Shown: positions 1 to 6,096, counted from the stretch's first letter. The stretch: DNA of 13,518 nt from Acholeplasmataceae bacterium UBA2284 (GCA_002345705.1 DDWO01000026.1:1-13518); one strand, 5' to 3'. The notes: generated from the sequence alone by a model not told the origin. Numbers and translations: made by a program.

Positions 1-41
1 TAAACACATTACTCACAGCATTAGGAGGAGTTATAGAATGA
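1..41 (+). CDS. Probable 3' end of rnfD (partial)
   Basis: The frame starting at base 3 is open for 12 codons and ends in a TGA at 39-41 that overlaps the rnfG ATG in an ATGA junction. The same 4-bp coupling is used at rnfG/rnfE and at the miniprotein/rnfB junction. Rnf operons in Firmicutes usually run C-D-G-E-A-B, so the gene before rnfG should be rnfD, the flavinylated membrane subunit. Twelve residues are too few to recognise the family, so the name rests on position only. Frame 1 is closed by stops and frame 2 is the rnfG frame. Confidence 0.45.
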   Translation, partial: NTLLTALGGVIE

Positions 42-619
42 AAAAACAAAACTTATTCTTAATGATTAATGCAGTGATTTTATTGGTTATCAGCTTAGTA
101 TTCCTATTTGCTTATCAAAATGCAGTTCCTAAAGATCCTGAAGATAAATTATTCAATCAAATGGTTACATTAGAAGATGAAGAAATCATTAATAATGTTC
201 CAACAATTGGGCATTACTCAATTATCCATAAGGTACAAACAGCATACAATGCAAAAGGTAATAAGGTTGGTACAGTCTATACTGTAATGGCAAAAAATGG
301 ATATAAGTTTAATCCATCAGATGAATTTGGTTATATTGAATTATTAGTTGGAGTAGACTTAGACAATAAAGTTTATGTTCAACCTGTAAAAATCGAGCAA
401 ACATCGACCTATGTTGGTGGCATCCAAGATTATATTTATGAATACTTCCAAGGTTTTACATTTGATTATTTATTATTAATTCCAGTTGTAAATGTTGGAG
501 ATCTTGAAGCAGGTGCAACTGCATCTGAAAGTACAGGTCTTGTGAAATCACTTGTTGCAATGGCAATCAACGAACATAACAATAGAACAGCAAGTTTAAG
601 TGAGGTGAACTTAGGATGA
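38..619 (+). CDS. rnfG: Electron transport complex subunit RnfG (FMN-binding)
   Basis: RnfG is the extracytosolic flavoprotein subunit of the Rnf complex, which couples electron transfer between ferredoxin and NAD to Na+ or H+ translocation. The 193-aa protein has one N-terminal membrane anchor (about residues 7-26) followed by an FMN_bind domain. The flavinylation motif reads D155-L-E-A-G-A-T-A-S, and Thr161 (codon 518-520) is the expected residue for phosphoester-linked FMN. The position before GAT is Ala rather than the more usual Ser/Thr. A strong ribosome binding site (taggagg, 22-28) lies ahead of the ATG. The stop overlaps the rnfE start by 4 bp. The FMN transferase that would modify it is encoded at 2477-3559. 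Confidence 0.93.
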   Translation: MKKQNLFLMINAVILLVISLVFLFAYQNAVPKDPEDKLFNQMVTLEDEEIINNVPTIGHYSIIHKVQTAYNAKGNKVGTVYTVMAKNGYKFNPSDEFGYIELLVGVDLDNKVYVQPVKIEQTSTYVGGIQDYIYEYFQGFTFDYLLLIPVVNVGDLEAGATASESTGLVKSLVAMAINEHNNRTASLSEVNLG

Positions 620-1311
620 CAGAAACTAAAAAAGCTCCAGTAGCTAAAAAAGTAGTCGCTGAAGAAAAAGAAGCGTCATTATGGGATATCTTCACAAAAG
701 GTATTTGGAAAGAAAACGGAATCTTCATTATGGCACTTGGACTTTGTCCAGCACTAGCGGTTACGCGTTCATTTGAAGGTGCGCTTGGAATGGGAATTCT
801 TGTCATGATTGTATTGACATTGACAAACACATCAGTTTCTTCAATAAGAAAATTAGTTCCTAATACCGTTCGTATTCCAGTTTACGTTATCATTATCGCA
901 ACAGAAGTTACCATTTTGAAAATGCTTGTTGATGCTTTTGCACCAGCACTAGCACAAGAACTTGGTGTATTCATTGCATTAATTACTGTTAACTGTGTTG
1001 TATTTGGTAGAGCTGAAGCATTTGCTTCTAAGAATAAGGTCCCTGCTGCTGCAATCGATGGTCTTGGTGTTGCATTAGGTTTTGCAATTGCATTAACAAT
1101 GATTGGGTTCTTTAGAGAATTTCTTGGAACAGGAACTATTGTATTAGGAAAAACACTTCCACTTGGTTTTGAATACACAGTATTTGCAGGACTAGGTCTT
1201 AGCCCATATGCATTTGGTGTGTTAGTGCAACCTCCAGGAGCTTTCCTTGTTATTGGTCTTATCTTAGCAGTCATTGTCGCTTCAAACCAAAAGAAGGGGG
1301 TTAAGAAATAA
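616..1311 (+). CDS. rnfE: Electron transport complex subunit RnfE
   Basis: RnfE is an integral membrane subunit of the Rnf complex. It pairs with RnfA as an inverted-topology partner, and each contributes two Cys to a membrane-embedded [2Fe-2S] centre by homology with NqrD/NqrE. The 231-aa protein has an N-terminal charged extension of about 20 residues, then the family segments G-L-C44-P-A-L-A-V-T and I-T-V-N-C127-V-V-F-G-R-A-E-A-F-A. Both cluster cysteines are therefore present. About six hydrophobic helices are visible, and the tail is Lys-rich. Translation is coupled: its ATG overlaps the rnfG stop, and its TAA shares one base with the rnfA ATG. Confidence 0.95.
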   Translation: MTETKKAPVAKKVVAEEKEASLWDIFTKGIWKENGIFIMALGLCPALAVTRSFEGALGMGILVMIVLTLTNTSVSSIRKLVPNTVRIPVYVIIIATEVTILKMLVDAFAPALAQELGVFIALITVNCVVFGRAEAFASKNKVPAAAIDGLGVALGFAIALTMIGFFREFLGTGTIVLGKTLPLGFEYTVFAGLGLSPYAFGVLVQPPGAFLVIGLILAVIVASNQKKGVKK

Positions 1312-1883
1312 TGAACTTACTCGCAATTTTAATTTCCTCGATGTTGGTAAATAACATCGTCTTAATGCAATTCTTAGGTTTGTGCTCATTCTTTGGTGTT
1401 TCTACAAAGATGAAATCCGTAGTAGGAATGGGTATGGCAGTTATCGTTGTAATTTTCTTAGCAGCCTTAATTACTTTCCCACTTTATTGGTATGTTTTAA
1501 TTCCATTAAATATCAAATATATTGATACAATAGCGTTTATTTTGGTTATTGCATCACTTGTACAGCTTACAGAACTCGTTATTAAGAGATTTAGTCAAAG
1601 TTTATACAAAGCACTTGGAGTTTATCTTCCATTGATCGCTACAAACTGTGCGGTTTTAGGTGTTGCATTAACGAATGTCGCTACTCCACAATCGTATCCA
1701 GAAGCAATGATGTTTGCTTTAGGATCTGGCTTAGGGTATGCATTAATTATTATTACGTTCACTGCTATACGTATGCGTTTAGATTCAGCTAATGTGCCAA
1801 AGGCACTTAAGGGTCTTCCAATTGCGTTTGTTACAGCGAGCTTAATGGCAATGGCATTTATGGGATTGGCAGGTATTATCTAA
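1311..1883 (+). CDS. rnfA: Electron transport complex subunit RnfA
   Basis: RnfA is the second paralogous integral membrane subunit, the partner of RnfE (NqrE homologue). The 190-aa protein is the usual family length and has about six membrane segments. Its conserved motifs are V-N-N-I-V-L...G-L-C25 and A-T-N-C113-A-V-L-G-V-A-L, which supply the two Cys expected for the shared Fe-S centre. The start overlaps the rnfE stop by one base (taATG). The stop overlaps the ATG of the 68-aa gene in the same manner (1883). A gggtt stretch just before the start (1299-1303) provides only a weak ribosome binding site, so coupling to rnfE is likely. Confidence 0.95.
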   Translation: MNLLAILISSMLVNNIVLMQFLGLCSFFGVSTKMKSVVGMGMAVIVVIFLAALITFPLYWYVLIPLNIKYIDTIAFILVIASLVQLTELVIKRFSQSLYKALGVYLPLIATNCAVLGVALTNVATPQSYPEAMMFALGSGLGYALIIITFTAIRMRLDSANVPKALKGLPIAFVTASLMAMAFMGLAGII

Positions 1884-2089
1884 TGGAAATATTAATTATG
1901 GTCGGTGTGCTTTCTGGTTTCATAGGATTGTACATAGGTACTATGTATTTAAATAATAAAGTAGCAATTCCTGAAAGTTGCAAGGAAGCATATTTAGAAG
2001 CACAATCTTGTGAATCATGTGCATCTAGAAGTGGAAAGAGCTGTGGCTTTTCAGATACTCTTGAATTTTTGAAGGAGGTTAAATTATGA
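1883..2089 (+). CDS. Cys-rich single-TM miniprotein in the rnf operon, NqrM-like in layout
   Basis: This 68-aa protein lies between rnfA and rnfB and is coupled to both (1-bp and 4-bp overlaps), so it is expressed with the complex. Residues 1-22 form one membrane helix. After a short Lys-containing linker come four cysteines, C33, C43, C46 and C54 (spacing C-x9-C-x2-C-x7-C), then an acidic/amphipathic tail. By the positive-inside rule the Cys part should be cytosolic. The layout resembles NqrM (DUF539), a small membrane protein needed to assemble the Fe-S centre of NqrD/NqrE in Na+-NQR. The spacing is not identical, so function is inferred from architecture and operon position. It could also be an extra Fe-S electron carrier. 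Confidence 0.85.
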   Translation: MEILIMVGVLSGFIGLYIGTMYLNNKVAIPESCKEAYLEAQSCESCASRSGKSCGFSDTLEFLKEVKL

Positions 2090-2406
2090 TTGAATTATTA
2101 TATCCTTTCATAGTACTTGGTATGCTAGGGATTATTCTAGGGATTGTCCTATCATTGGCAAATCAATATCTCACAGTTCAAGAAGATCCAAGAATTGATG
2201 ACATTGAAAAGTTGTTACCTAATTATAACTGTGGCGCATGCGGAACCCCAGGTTGCCGTGCATTCGCAACAGGTATTGTTAATGGAGAAGTAAAAAATGT
2301 TTCTCGTTGCAAACCAGGTAAGCTTGATAAGCACTTCAATCCAATTTTGGAGTATATTAAAGATCATCCAAATCCAGACGGATCAAAAATTGATTTAAAG
2401 ATTTAG
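2086..2406 (+). CDS. rnfB: Short RnfB: N-terminal anchor and Fe-S domain only
   Basis: RnfB normally accepts electrons from ferredoxin on the cytosolic side. This 106-aa version has a membrane anchor (about residues 3-27) and the four-Cys Fe-S domain (PF04060 type): N-C49-G-A-C52-G-T-P-G-C57 and R-C75-K-P-G. It ends about 30 residues after the last Cys. Usual RnfB proteins continue with at least two ferredoxin-like [4Fe-4S] motifs, and none is present here. The stop (TAG 2404-2406) is followed at once by a terminator, and I see no downstream Cys-rich continuation in any frame that would point to a frameshift. The start is set by an aaggagg site at 2072-2078 and the 4-bp overlap with the preceding gene. 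Confidence 0.9.
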   Translation: MIELLYPFIVLGMLGIILGIVLSLANQYLTVQEDPRIDDIEKLLPNYNCGACGTPGCRAFATGIVNGEVKNVSRCKPGKLDKHFNPILEYIKDHPNPDGSKIDLKI

Positions 2407-2428
2407 GACATCTCATGTCCTTTTCTTT
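2405..2428 (+). terminator. Intrinsic terminator of the rnf operon
   Basis: A 7-bp perfect stem, aggacat (2405-2411) with atgtcct (2415-2421), closes a 3-nt loop and runs into a T-rich tract (ttttcttt, 2421-2428). It overlaps the rnfB stop codon. The stem is short but uninterrupted. Confidence 0.7.
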
Positions 2429-2436
2429 ACTTATAA

Positions 2437-2445
2437 TGCTATAAT
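2437..2445 (+). promoter_or_regulatory. Extended -10 promoter for apbE-nusG_II-gx genes
   Basis: TGcTATAAT (2437-2445) is a perfect sigma-A extended -10 element lying just after the rnf terminator and 31 bases before the apbE ATG. No good -35 hexamer is seen 16-18 bp upstream, which fits an extended -10 promoter. Transcription would start near 2452. Confidence 0.65.
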
Positions 2446-2476
2446 ATAAAAGTAAAAATTGACGAGGTACTCTCAC

Positions 2477-3559
2477 ATGAAGAAAATGCTTTATTTCCCA
2501 GTAATCATAATGTTAATGATCTTACTTTCTGCTTGTAATCCAAAAGTAGAAGGGAAGATGTTTTCTGCTGTATACTTTCAGATGGACTCAGAGATAAGAA
2601 TCAGTTATATGGCAGATGATCAAGAGGAAGCAAATGAAATTAAAGCACATATCGGTGAGATTTATGCTATGTATCATTCTTTAAGTGATAATTATTCAGC
2701 ACTACCTGAAGATTCACCATATTTAGAAAATATTTATACATTGAACTCAAAAATTAATGTAGATGTCGAAATCAATTATGAACTATATTTACTACTTGAA
2801 GAATCCGAAAGATTGAAGGAACTTACCGATGGATATTTTGATATATCGATAGGAAAAATAGTTAAAGCCTGGAAGGATGTCATATTAGATCCTGAATTTA
2901 GAGAAGATGATTATGAAATACCTCAATCAGTTTTCGAGTCTCTTCAGGAAGTAATAGGTGCAATTGAAGTTCAGGAGAATCCATACACCCTTTCTGAAGC
3001 TAACGGGAAATATTATATAAGAATCAATCATGAAGATGTTCAGCTTGATCTTGGAGCGATTGCTAAAGGATATGCTACTGAAATCGTGAAAGATTACTTA
3101 GTTGAAAAGGGTGTTATCTATTTTGCAATTAACGCAGGAAGTTCAACGATTTCGGTTGGAAAAAACAGCAATCCAGAGCGTAAAAATCAGCAATGGAATG
3201 TAGAATTAATTGACCCTCTTTATGATAATGAATATTTTGGTTTGATTGAGCTTAGAGATAAGGCACTTGCAACGAGCGGAAATAATGTACAATATGCTAC
3301 ATACAACGGACTAAGATATCATCATATTGTTTCACCATTTACTAAATACTCCATGCATTATTACCATTCATTAACAATGATTGGAACTGATGCAGGTCTG
3401 TTAGATGCACTTTCAACAGCATTCTTTTCTATGACTCCAGAAGCTATAGCTGCTTGGCTTGATGTTCATCAGGAAGAATTAGGTATCGAAGTTATTTTAT
3501 ACAATTATGATGGGACAGTCACTACGAATCTTTTAGATACCATATTTAAAGGGTACTAA
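2477..3559 (+). CDS. apbE: FAD:protein FMN transferase lipoprotein (ApbE/FmnB family)
   Basis: ApbE transfers FMN from FAD onto a Thr/Ser of extracytosolic flavoproteins such as RnfG and RnfD. The 360-aa protein starts with a lipoprotein signal, hydrophobic and ending L-L-S-A-C, with lipidation expected at Cys20, so it is anchored outside the membrane. Family motifs are present in order: T-D-G-Y-F-D-I-S near 117-124, D-L-G-A-I-A-K-G at 191-198, I-N-A-G-S-S near 218-223, A-T-S-G near 265, H-H-I-V-S-P at 282-287, and L-D310-A-L-S-T314-A, the Mg-binding Asp/Thr pair. I chose ATG 2477, preceded by gaggt at 2464-2468, over an in-frame TTG at 2459 that has no ribosome binding site and would spoil the signal peptide. 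It sits directly after the rnf operon, whose RnfG is an obvious substrate. Other exported flavoproteins may also be served. Confidence 0.93.
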   Translation: MKKMLYFPVIIMLMILLSACNPKVEGKMFSAVYFQMDSEIRISYMADDQEEANEIKAHIGEIYAMYHSLSDNYSALPEDSPYLENIYTLNSKINVDVEINYELYLLLEESERLKELTDGYFDISIGKIVKAWKDVILDPEFREDDYEIPQSVFESLQEVIGAIEVQENPYTLSEANGKYYIRINHEDVQLDLGAIAKGYATEIVKDYLVEKGVIYFAINAGSSTISVGKNSNPERKNQQWNVELIDPLYDNEYFGLIELRDKALATSGNNVQYATYNGLRYHHIVSPFTKYSMHYYHSLTMIGTDAGLLDALSTAFFSMTPEAIAAWLDVHQEELGIEVILYNYDGTVTTNLLDTIFKGY

Positions 3560-3562
3560 TAT

Positions 3563-4048
3563 ATGCAAAATAAACAATATAAAAATAAAAGAGATTTAAT
3601 TTTAGTTTCCGTACTTGTGATTTTAGTTGGAGCAATCTATATTTCCTTTAAACTATTTATGTTTACAGGAGAGGCTGCGCAAGCACATGTATATTATGGG
3701 ACATCAACTGATCCAATTGTAACAATCGATTTTGTTAACTATCGAGTGATAAGAAATTACACTCAAAACGTTCCAGATGGGTATAATCAAAATTATCCAA
3801 TCATTGATGAAGAAGCACAAACGATTACTCTTTTAGGAGACTATGAGTTAAATGGAATTCGTCAAATAGTAGTCATAAAATACGAATTTGGCACTGCAAA
3901 CAGTAAGCCATCTGTAGAAATTATTCAAGAACAATCACCAAATAATATTTGTAGTAGAGAAGGAGTATCTACTGGAAAACCACTGATTTGCTTGCCAAAT
4001 AGAATACGCGTAGAATTTGATTCTAGTGAAGTGGACTTTACAGTATAA
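3563..4048 (+). CDS. Membrane-anchored NusG domain II protein (EetA-like)
   Basis: The 161-aa protein has an N-terminal membrane helix (about 11-33) and an extracytosolic beta-rich domain. The C-terminal part carries the NusG_II (PF07009) signature N-N-I-C130-S-R-E-G...P-L-I-C143-L-P-N-R. The two Cys are conserved in this family and could form a disulfide or a redox pair. In Listeria-type flavin-based extracellular electron transfer, a NusG_II protein (EetA) works with a Gx-transporter-like protein (EetB) and the FMN transferase FmnB, which is the gene trio seen here. It starts 3 bases after the apbE stop, with aaaggg at 3547-3552. Despite the domain name, it is not the transcription factor NusG. 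The specific role is inferred from family and neighbours. Confidence 0.85.
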   Translation: MQNKQYKNKRDLILVSVLVILVGAIYISFKLFMFTGEAAQAHVYYGTSTDPIVTIDFVNYRVIRNYTQNVPDGYNQNYPIIDEEAQTITLLGDYELNGIRQIVVIKYEFGTANSKPSVEIIQEQSPNNICSREGVSTGKPLICLPNRIRVEFDSSEVDFTV

Positions 4049-4054
4049 ACAGTC

Positions 4055-4567
4055 ATGAGAAAAACACGTAAAATGACTTTGCTAGCCAATTTCCTTGCGA
4101 TAGCAATAGTGTTGAATATAATTGAATCTCTAGTCCCAGTAATCCCTGTTCCAGGGGCTAAATTGGGATTTGCAAATATTGTTACACTCATCATTTTATA
4201 TGTGTATTCCTTTAAGGATAGTGCAACGATAACGATACTTAGAGTGCTATTAGTTTCTCTTCTAACGGGTAAGCTATTAGGACCAGTATTTTATATGAGT
4301 TTTAGTGGGGCTTTGCTTGCTACATTTGCAATGGGATTTTTTAAAAAAACAAATTTCTTTGGTGTGTTAGGTGTCAGCGTGATAGGATCTATATTCCATT
4401 GCATCGGGCAAATCATCGCAGGAATATTTGTCATCGGAAGCAGTGCTGTAATATTTTATCTACCAATCATGCTCATGCTCAGCATACCAGCTGGTGTAGT
4501 TACAGGACTTATTACTCAACGGTTTCTTGTTATTTGGCAGACATGGCATAATGAGTTTGAAAATTAA
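4055..4567 (+). CDS. Gx transporter / heptaprenyl diphosphate synthase component I family membrane protein (EetB-like)
   Basis: The 170-aa polytopic membrane protein has about five or six hydrophobic helices. It carries the family signature I-P-V-P-G-A-K-L-G-F-A-N-I-V at 30-43, then a conserved arginine segment (I-L-R-V-L-L near 61-66) and F-H-C-I-G-Q near 114-119 (PF07456, often annotated HepS1 or Gx transporter). Members resemble ECF S-components. Next to NusG_II and ApbE proteins they are interpreted as EetB of extracellular electron transfer. A quinone or isoprenoid link is the older annotation. It begins 6 bases after the previous stop without a clear ribosome binding site, so reinitiation is likely. 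No convincing terminator follows, and the rpmE promoter starts 23 bases later. Confidence 0.87.
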   Translation: MRKTRKMTLLANFLAIAIVLNIIESLVPVIPVPGAKLGFANIVTLIILYVYSFKDSATITILRVLLVSLLTGKLLGPVFYMSFSGALLATFAMGFFKKTNFFGVLGVSVIGSIFHCIGQIIAGIFVIGSSAVIFYLPIMLMLSIPAGVVTGLITQRFLVIWQTWHNEFEN

Positions 4568-4590
4568 AAACAAAAATACGTTGTTATCTC

Positions 4591-4619
4591 TTGATTAATA
4601 AAATATTGAATGATATAAT
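4591..4619 (+). promoter_or_regulatory. Sigma-A promoter of rpmE
   Basis: TTGATT (4591-4596) and TATAAT (4614-4619) are separated by exactly 17 bp, and the -10 is extended by TG at 4611-4612. This is among the best promoters in the window. Transcription would start near 4626 and give a 5' leader of about 46 nt. Confidence 0.8.
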
Positions 4620-4637
4620 GAATGCGCTAAACTTACT

Positions 4638-4652
4638 ATGACTTTTTGTCAT
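4638..4652 (+). promoter_or_regulatory. Small hairpin in the rpmE leader
   Basis: A perfect inverted repeat, atgac (4638-4642) and gtcat (4648-4652), with a five-T loop lies 3 bases before the ribosome binding site (ggaaggag, 4656-4663). L31 genes in several bacteria carry leader structures for autoregulation. The short stem here could serve that purpose, but it is also compatible with chance. Confidence 0.35.
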
Positions 4653-4671
4653 GGCGGAAGGAGAAAAGAAA

Positions 4672-4884
4672 ATGAAACCAGGAATTCACCCAAAATATAA
4701 CGTATCCAAAGTAAAATGTGCAACATGCGGTCATGAATTTGAAGTAGGTACAACGGCTAGTAATTTCCGTATTGATACTTGTTCAAACTGCCACCCATTC
4801 TACACAGGACAACAAACATTTATTCAAGCAGCTGGACGTGTTGAAAAATTCAATAAACGTTACGGCATGAACGAGAAGAAGTAA
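4672..4884 (+). CDS. rpmE: 50S ribosomal protein L31, zinc-binding type
   Basis: L31 bridges the large and small ribosomal subunits. The 70-aa protein starts M-K-P-G-I-H-P-K-Y and contains C16-x2-C19 and C37-S-N-C40-H-P-F-Y-T-G, the zinc-binding (C+) form, followed by G-R-V-E-K-F-N-K-R-Y-G. The first pair is CxxC rather than the CxC seen in E. coli L31. I chose ATG 4672, 8 bases after ggaaggag (4656-4663). An upstream in-frame ATG at 4651 lies before that site and would add seven residues not found in the family. It has its own promoter and a terminator, so it is probably a single-gene unit with some read-through into tdk. Confidence 0.96.
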   Translation: MKPGIHPKYNVSKVKCATCGHEFEVGTTASNFRIDTCSNCHPFYTGQQTFIQAAGRVEKFNKRYGMNEKK

Positions 4885-4894
4885 CACAACAAAT

Positions 4895-4919
4895 AACGTG
4901 ATCAATCGTCACGTTTTTT
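4895..4919 (+). terminator. Intrinsic terminator after rpmE
   Basis: A 7-bp perfect stem, aacgtga (4895-4901) with tcacgtt (4909-4915), a 7-nt loop, and a run of six T (4914-4919). It lies 11 bases after the rpmE stop. Confidence 0.85.
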
Positions 4920-4952
4920 ATTAAAAAAATGCATAATAAAGGGGATTTTGCT

Positions 4953-5543
4953 ATGTATCATACATATAAGAACGGGTTTATTGAAGTAGTTTGTGGACCA
5001 ATGTTTGCAGGTAAAACTGAAGAGTTGATTCGACGCATCAAAAGACTTGAGTATGCAAAACAAAATGTTTTAGTGTTTAAGCCTAAAATTGATACTCGAT
5101 ATGCATTGGAAGAAATCGTATCCCACAATCTTTCAAAAAAACCATCTATCATTATTGATAAAAGTGTTGAAATACTGCAGTATATTAAAGACGATACAAA
5201 CGCAGTTGTTATTGATGAGGTTCAATTTTTTGATAACAATATTATCGAAATTGCTGAAAATCTTGCTGATCGAGGCGTTCGTGTTATTGTAGGCGGATTA
5301 GATAGTGATTTTAGAGGAGAACCATTTGGACCGATGCCTCAATTACTTGCTAGAGCTGAGTTTGTAACCAAACTTACAGCTATTTGCGTAAAGAGTGGGT
5401 TACCAGCAACTAGAACTCAACGTATTATTAATGGTAAACCGGCAAATTATAATGATCCAATCATTTTAGTAGGAGCAAATGAATCTTATGAACCTAGATC
5501 AAGACATTATCATGAAGTCCCAGGAAAACCAAAGAAATTATAA
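4953..5543 (+). CDS. tdk: Thymidine kinase (TK1 type) with degenerate zinc site
   Basis: It phosphorylates thymidine with ATP in the pyrimidine salvage pathway. The 196-aa protein has the P-loop G15-P-M-F-A-G-K-T, the D88-E89-V-Q-F-F motif with catalytic Glu89, and the substrate-binding P-I-I-L-V-G-A-N-E-S-Y-E-P near 169-181. The structural zinc is normally held by four ligands at about 145, 148, 183 and 186. Here they are Cys145, Ser148, Ser183 and Tyr186 (His187 is adjacent), so the site is probably lost while the catalytic parts look intact. I chose ATG 4953, 8 bases after aaagggg (4938-4944), rather than ATG 4929, which has no site. No clear promoter is seen between it and the rpmE terminator. 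The tadA start lies inside or next to its 3' end. Confidence 0.94.
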   Translation: MYHTYKNGFIEVVCGPMFAGKTEELIRRIKRLEYAKQNVLVFKPKIDTRYALEEIVSHNLSKKPSIIIDKSVEILQYIKDDTNAVVIDEVQFFDNNIIEIAENLADRGVRVIVGGLDSDFRGEPFGPMPQLLARAEFVTKLTAICVKSGLPATRTQRIINGKPANYNDPIILVGANESYEPRSRHYHEVPGKPKKL

Positions 5544-5979
5544 GTTTATGAAAGCAGCCTATAAGGAAGCTAAAAAGGCAGAACTTGAGAATGAAGTTCC
5601 TGTTGGCGCTGTTGTTGTATATCAAAATAAAGTTATCGCTAGAGCATACAATAAAAGAGAACAAATGCAATCTTTTCATGCACACGCAGAGTTTCTCGCT
5701 ATGATGAAGGCTGCAAAAAAAATAGGCAGTTGGAGATTGGAAGATTGTGATGTTTATGTTACAATGGAACCATGCCAAATGTGCGCTGGTGCGATGATTC
5801 AGTCACGTATCAAAAATCTTTATTACGGAGCTAAAGATCCAAAAGCTGGTGCAGTTGGTAGTGTATTAAATCTTATGGAGATTCCATTTAATCACCAAAT
5901 TAATGTGGTTTCTGGAATGATGGCAGAAGAAAGTCAAGAGTTATTGAAGTCTTTCTTTAAGAAACTCAGAGAAAAATAA
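5512..5979 (+). CDS. tadA: tRNA-specific adenosine deaminase
   Basis: TadA deaminates adenosine 34 to inosine in tRNA-Arg(ACG), which allows decoding of CGN codons. The protein has the cytidine-deaminase-fold zinc motif H58-A-E60 and P-C88-x2-C91 (numbering from 5512), with G-A-M-I-Q-S-R and F-N-H-Q as further family segments. Length from this start is 155 aa, normal for the family. The start is uncertain. ATG 5512 matches the N-terminus of relatives, but no ribosome binding site precedes it. ATG 5488 sits 12 bases after aggag (5471-5475), and ATG 5548 lies just after the tdk stop but would trim the first helix. Any of the first two means the 5' end is nested in tdk in another frame, so translation is probably coupled. 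Confidence 0.92.
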   Translation: MKSQENQRNYKFMKAAYKEAKKAELENEVPVGAVVVYQNKVIARAYNKREQMQSFHAHAEFLAMMKAAKKIGSWRLEDCDVYVTMEPCQMCAGAMIQSRIKNLYYGAKDPKAGAVGSVLNLMEIPFNHQINVVSGMMAEESQELLKSFFKKLREK

Positions 5980-5985
5980 TATAAA

Positions 5986-6096
5986 TTCCCCATCAAGCAT
6001 CATCACTCAATAGTAACTTGTGAACCTGGTCAGGTCTTGATTGAAGCAGCCATAAGCATTTCTATTATGTGGGTGATGATGCTTGATGGGGATTTT
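5986..6096 (+). ncRNA. ffs: Signal recognition particle RNA, small bacterial type (4.5S-like)
   Basis: The RNA scaffold of SRP binds Ffh and FtsY for co-translational membrane targeting. A perfect 19-bp terminal helix pairs 5988-6006 with 6073-6091. Inside are weaker helices (6009-6013 with 6062-6066; 6017-6022 with 6051-6056) and the diagnostic helix 8 sequence ggtcagg (6028-6034) opposite gaagcagcc (6043-6051), the Ffh-binding symmetric loop. There is no Alu domain, unlike the Bacillus and Clostridium RNA. The apical loop is ttgatt between c6036 and g6043 instead of a GNRA tetraloop. The closing helix runs into ttttgttt and should act as terminator. It follows tadA as in Bacillus (tadA-scr), but dnaX does not follow. 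A taatat at 5977-5982 could be its -10; no clear -35 is seen. Confidence 0.92.

Noticed and set aside
882..1274. 130-aa minus-strand reading frame opposite rnfE
   Set aside because: It mirrors the codon pattern of the well-supported rnfE gene, has no ribosome binding site and shows no family features.
2086..2450. RnfB truncated by a recent frameshift
   Set aside because: After the stop a terminator and a promoter follow directly, and no Cys-rich ferredoxin remnant is seen in any frame downstream.
2459..2476. TTG start adding six residues to the ApbE protein
   Set aside because: There is no ribosome binding site before it, while gaggt precedes ATG 2477, which gives a proper lipoprotein signal.
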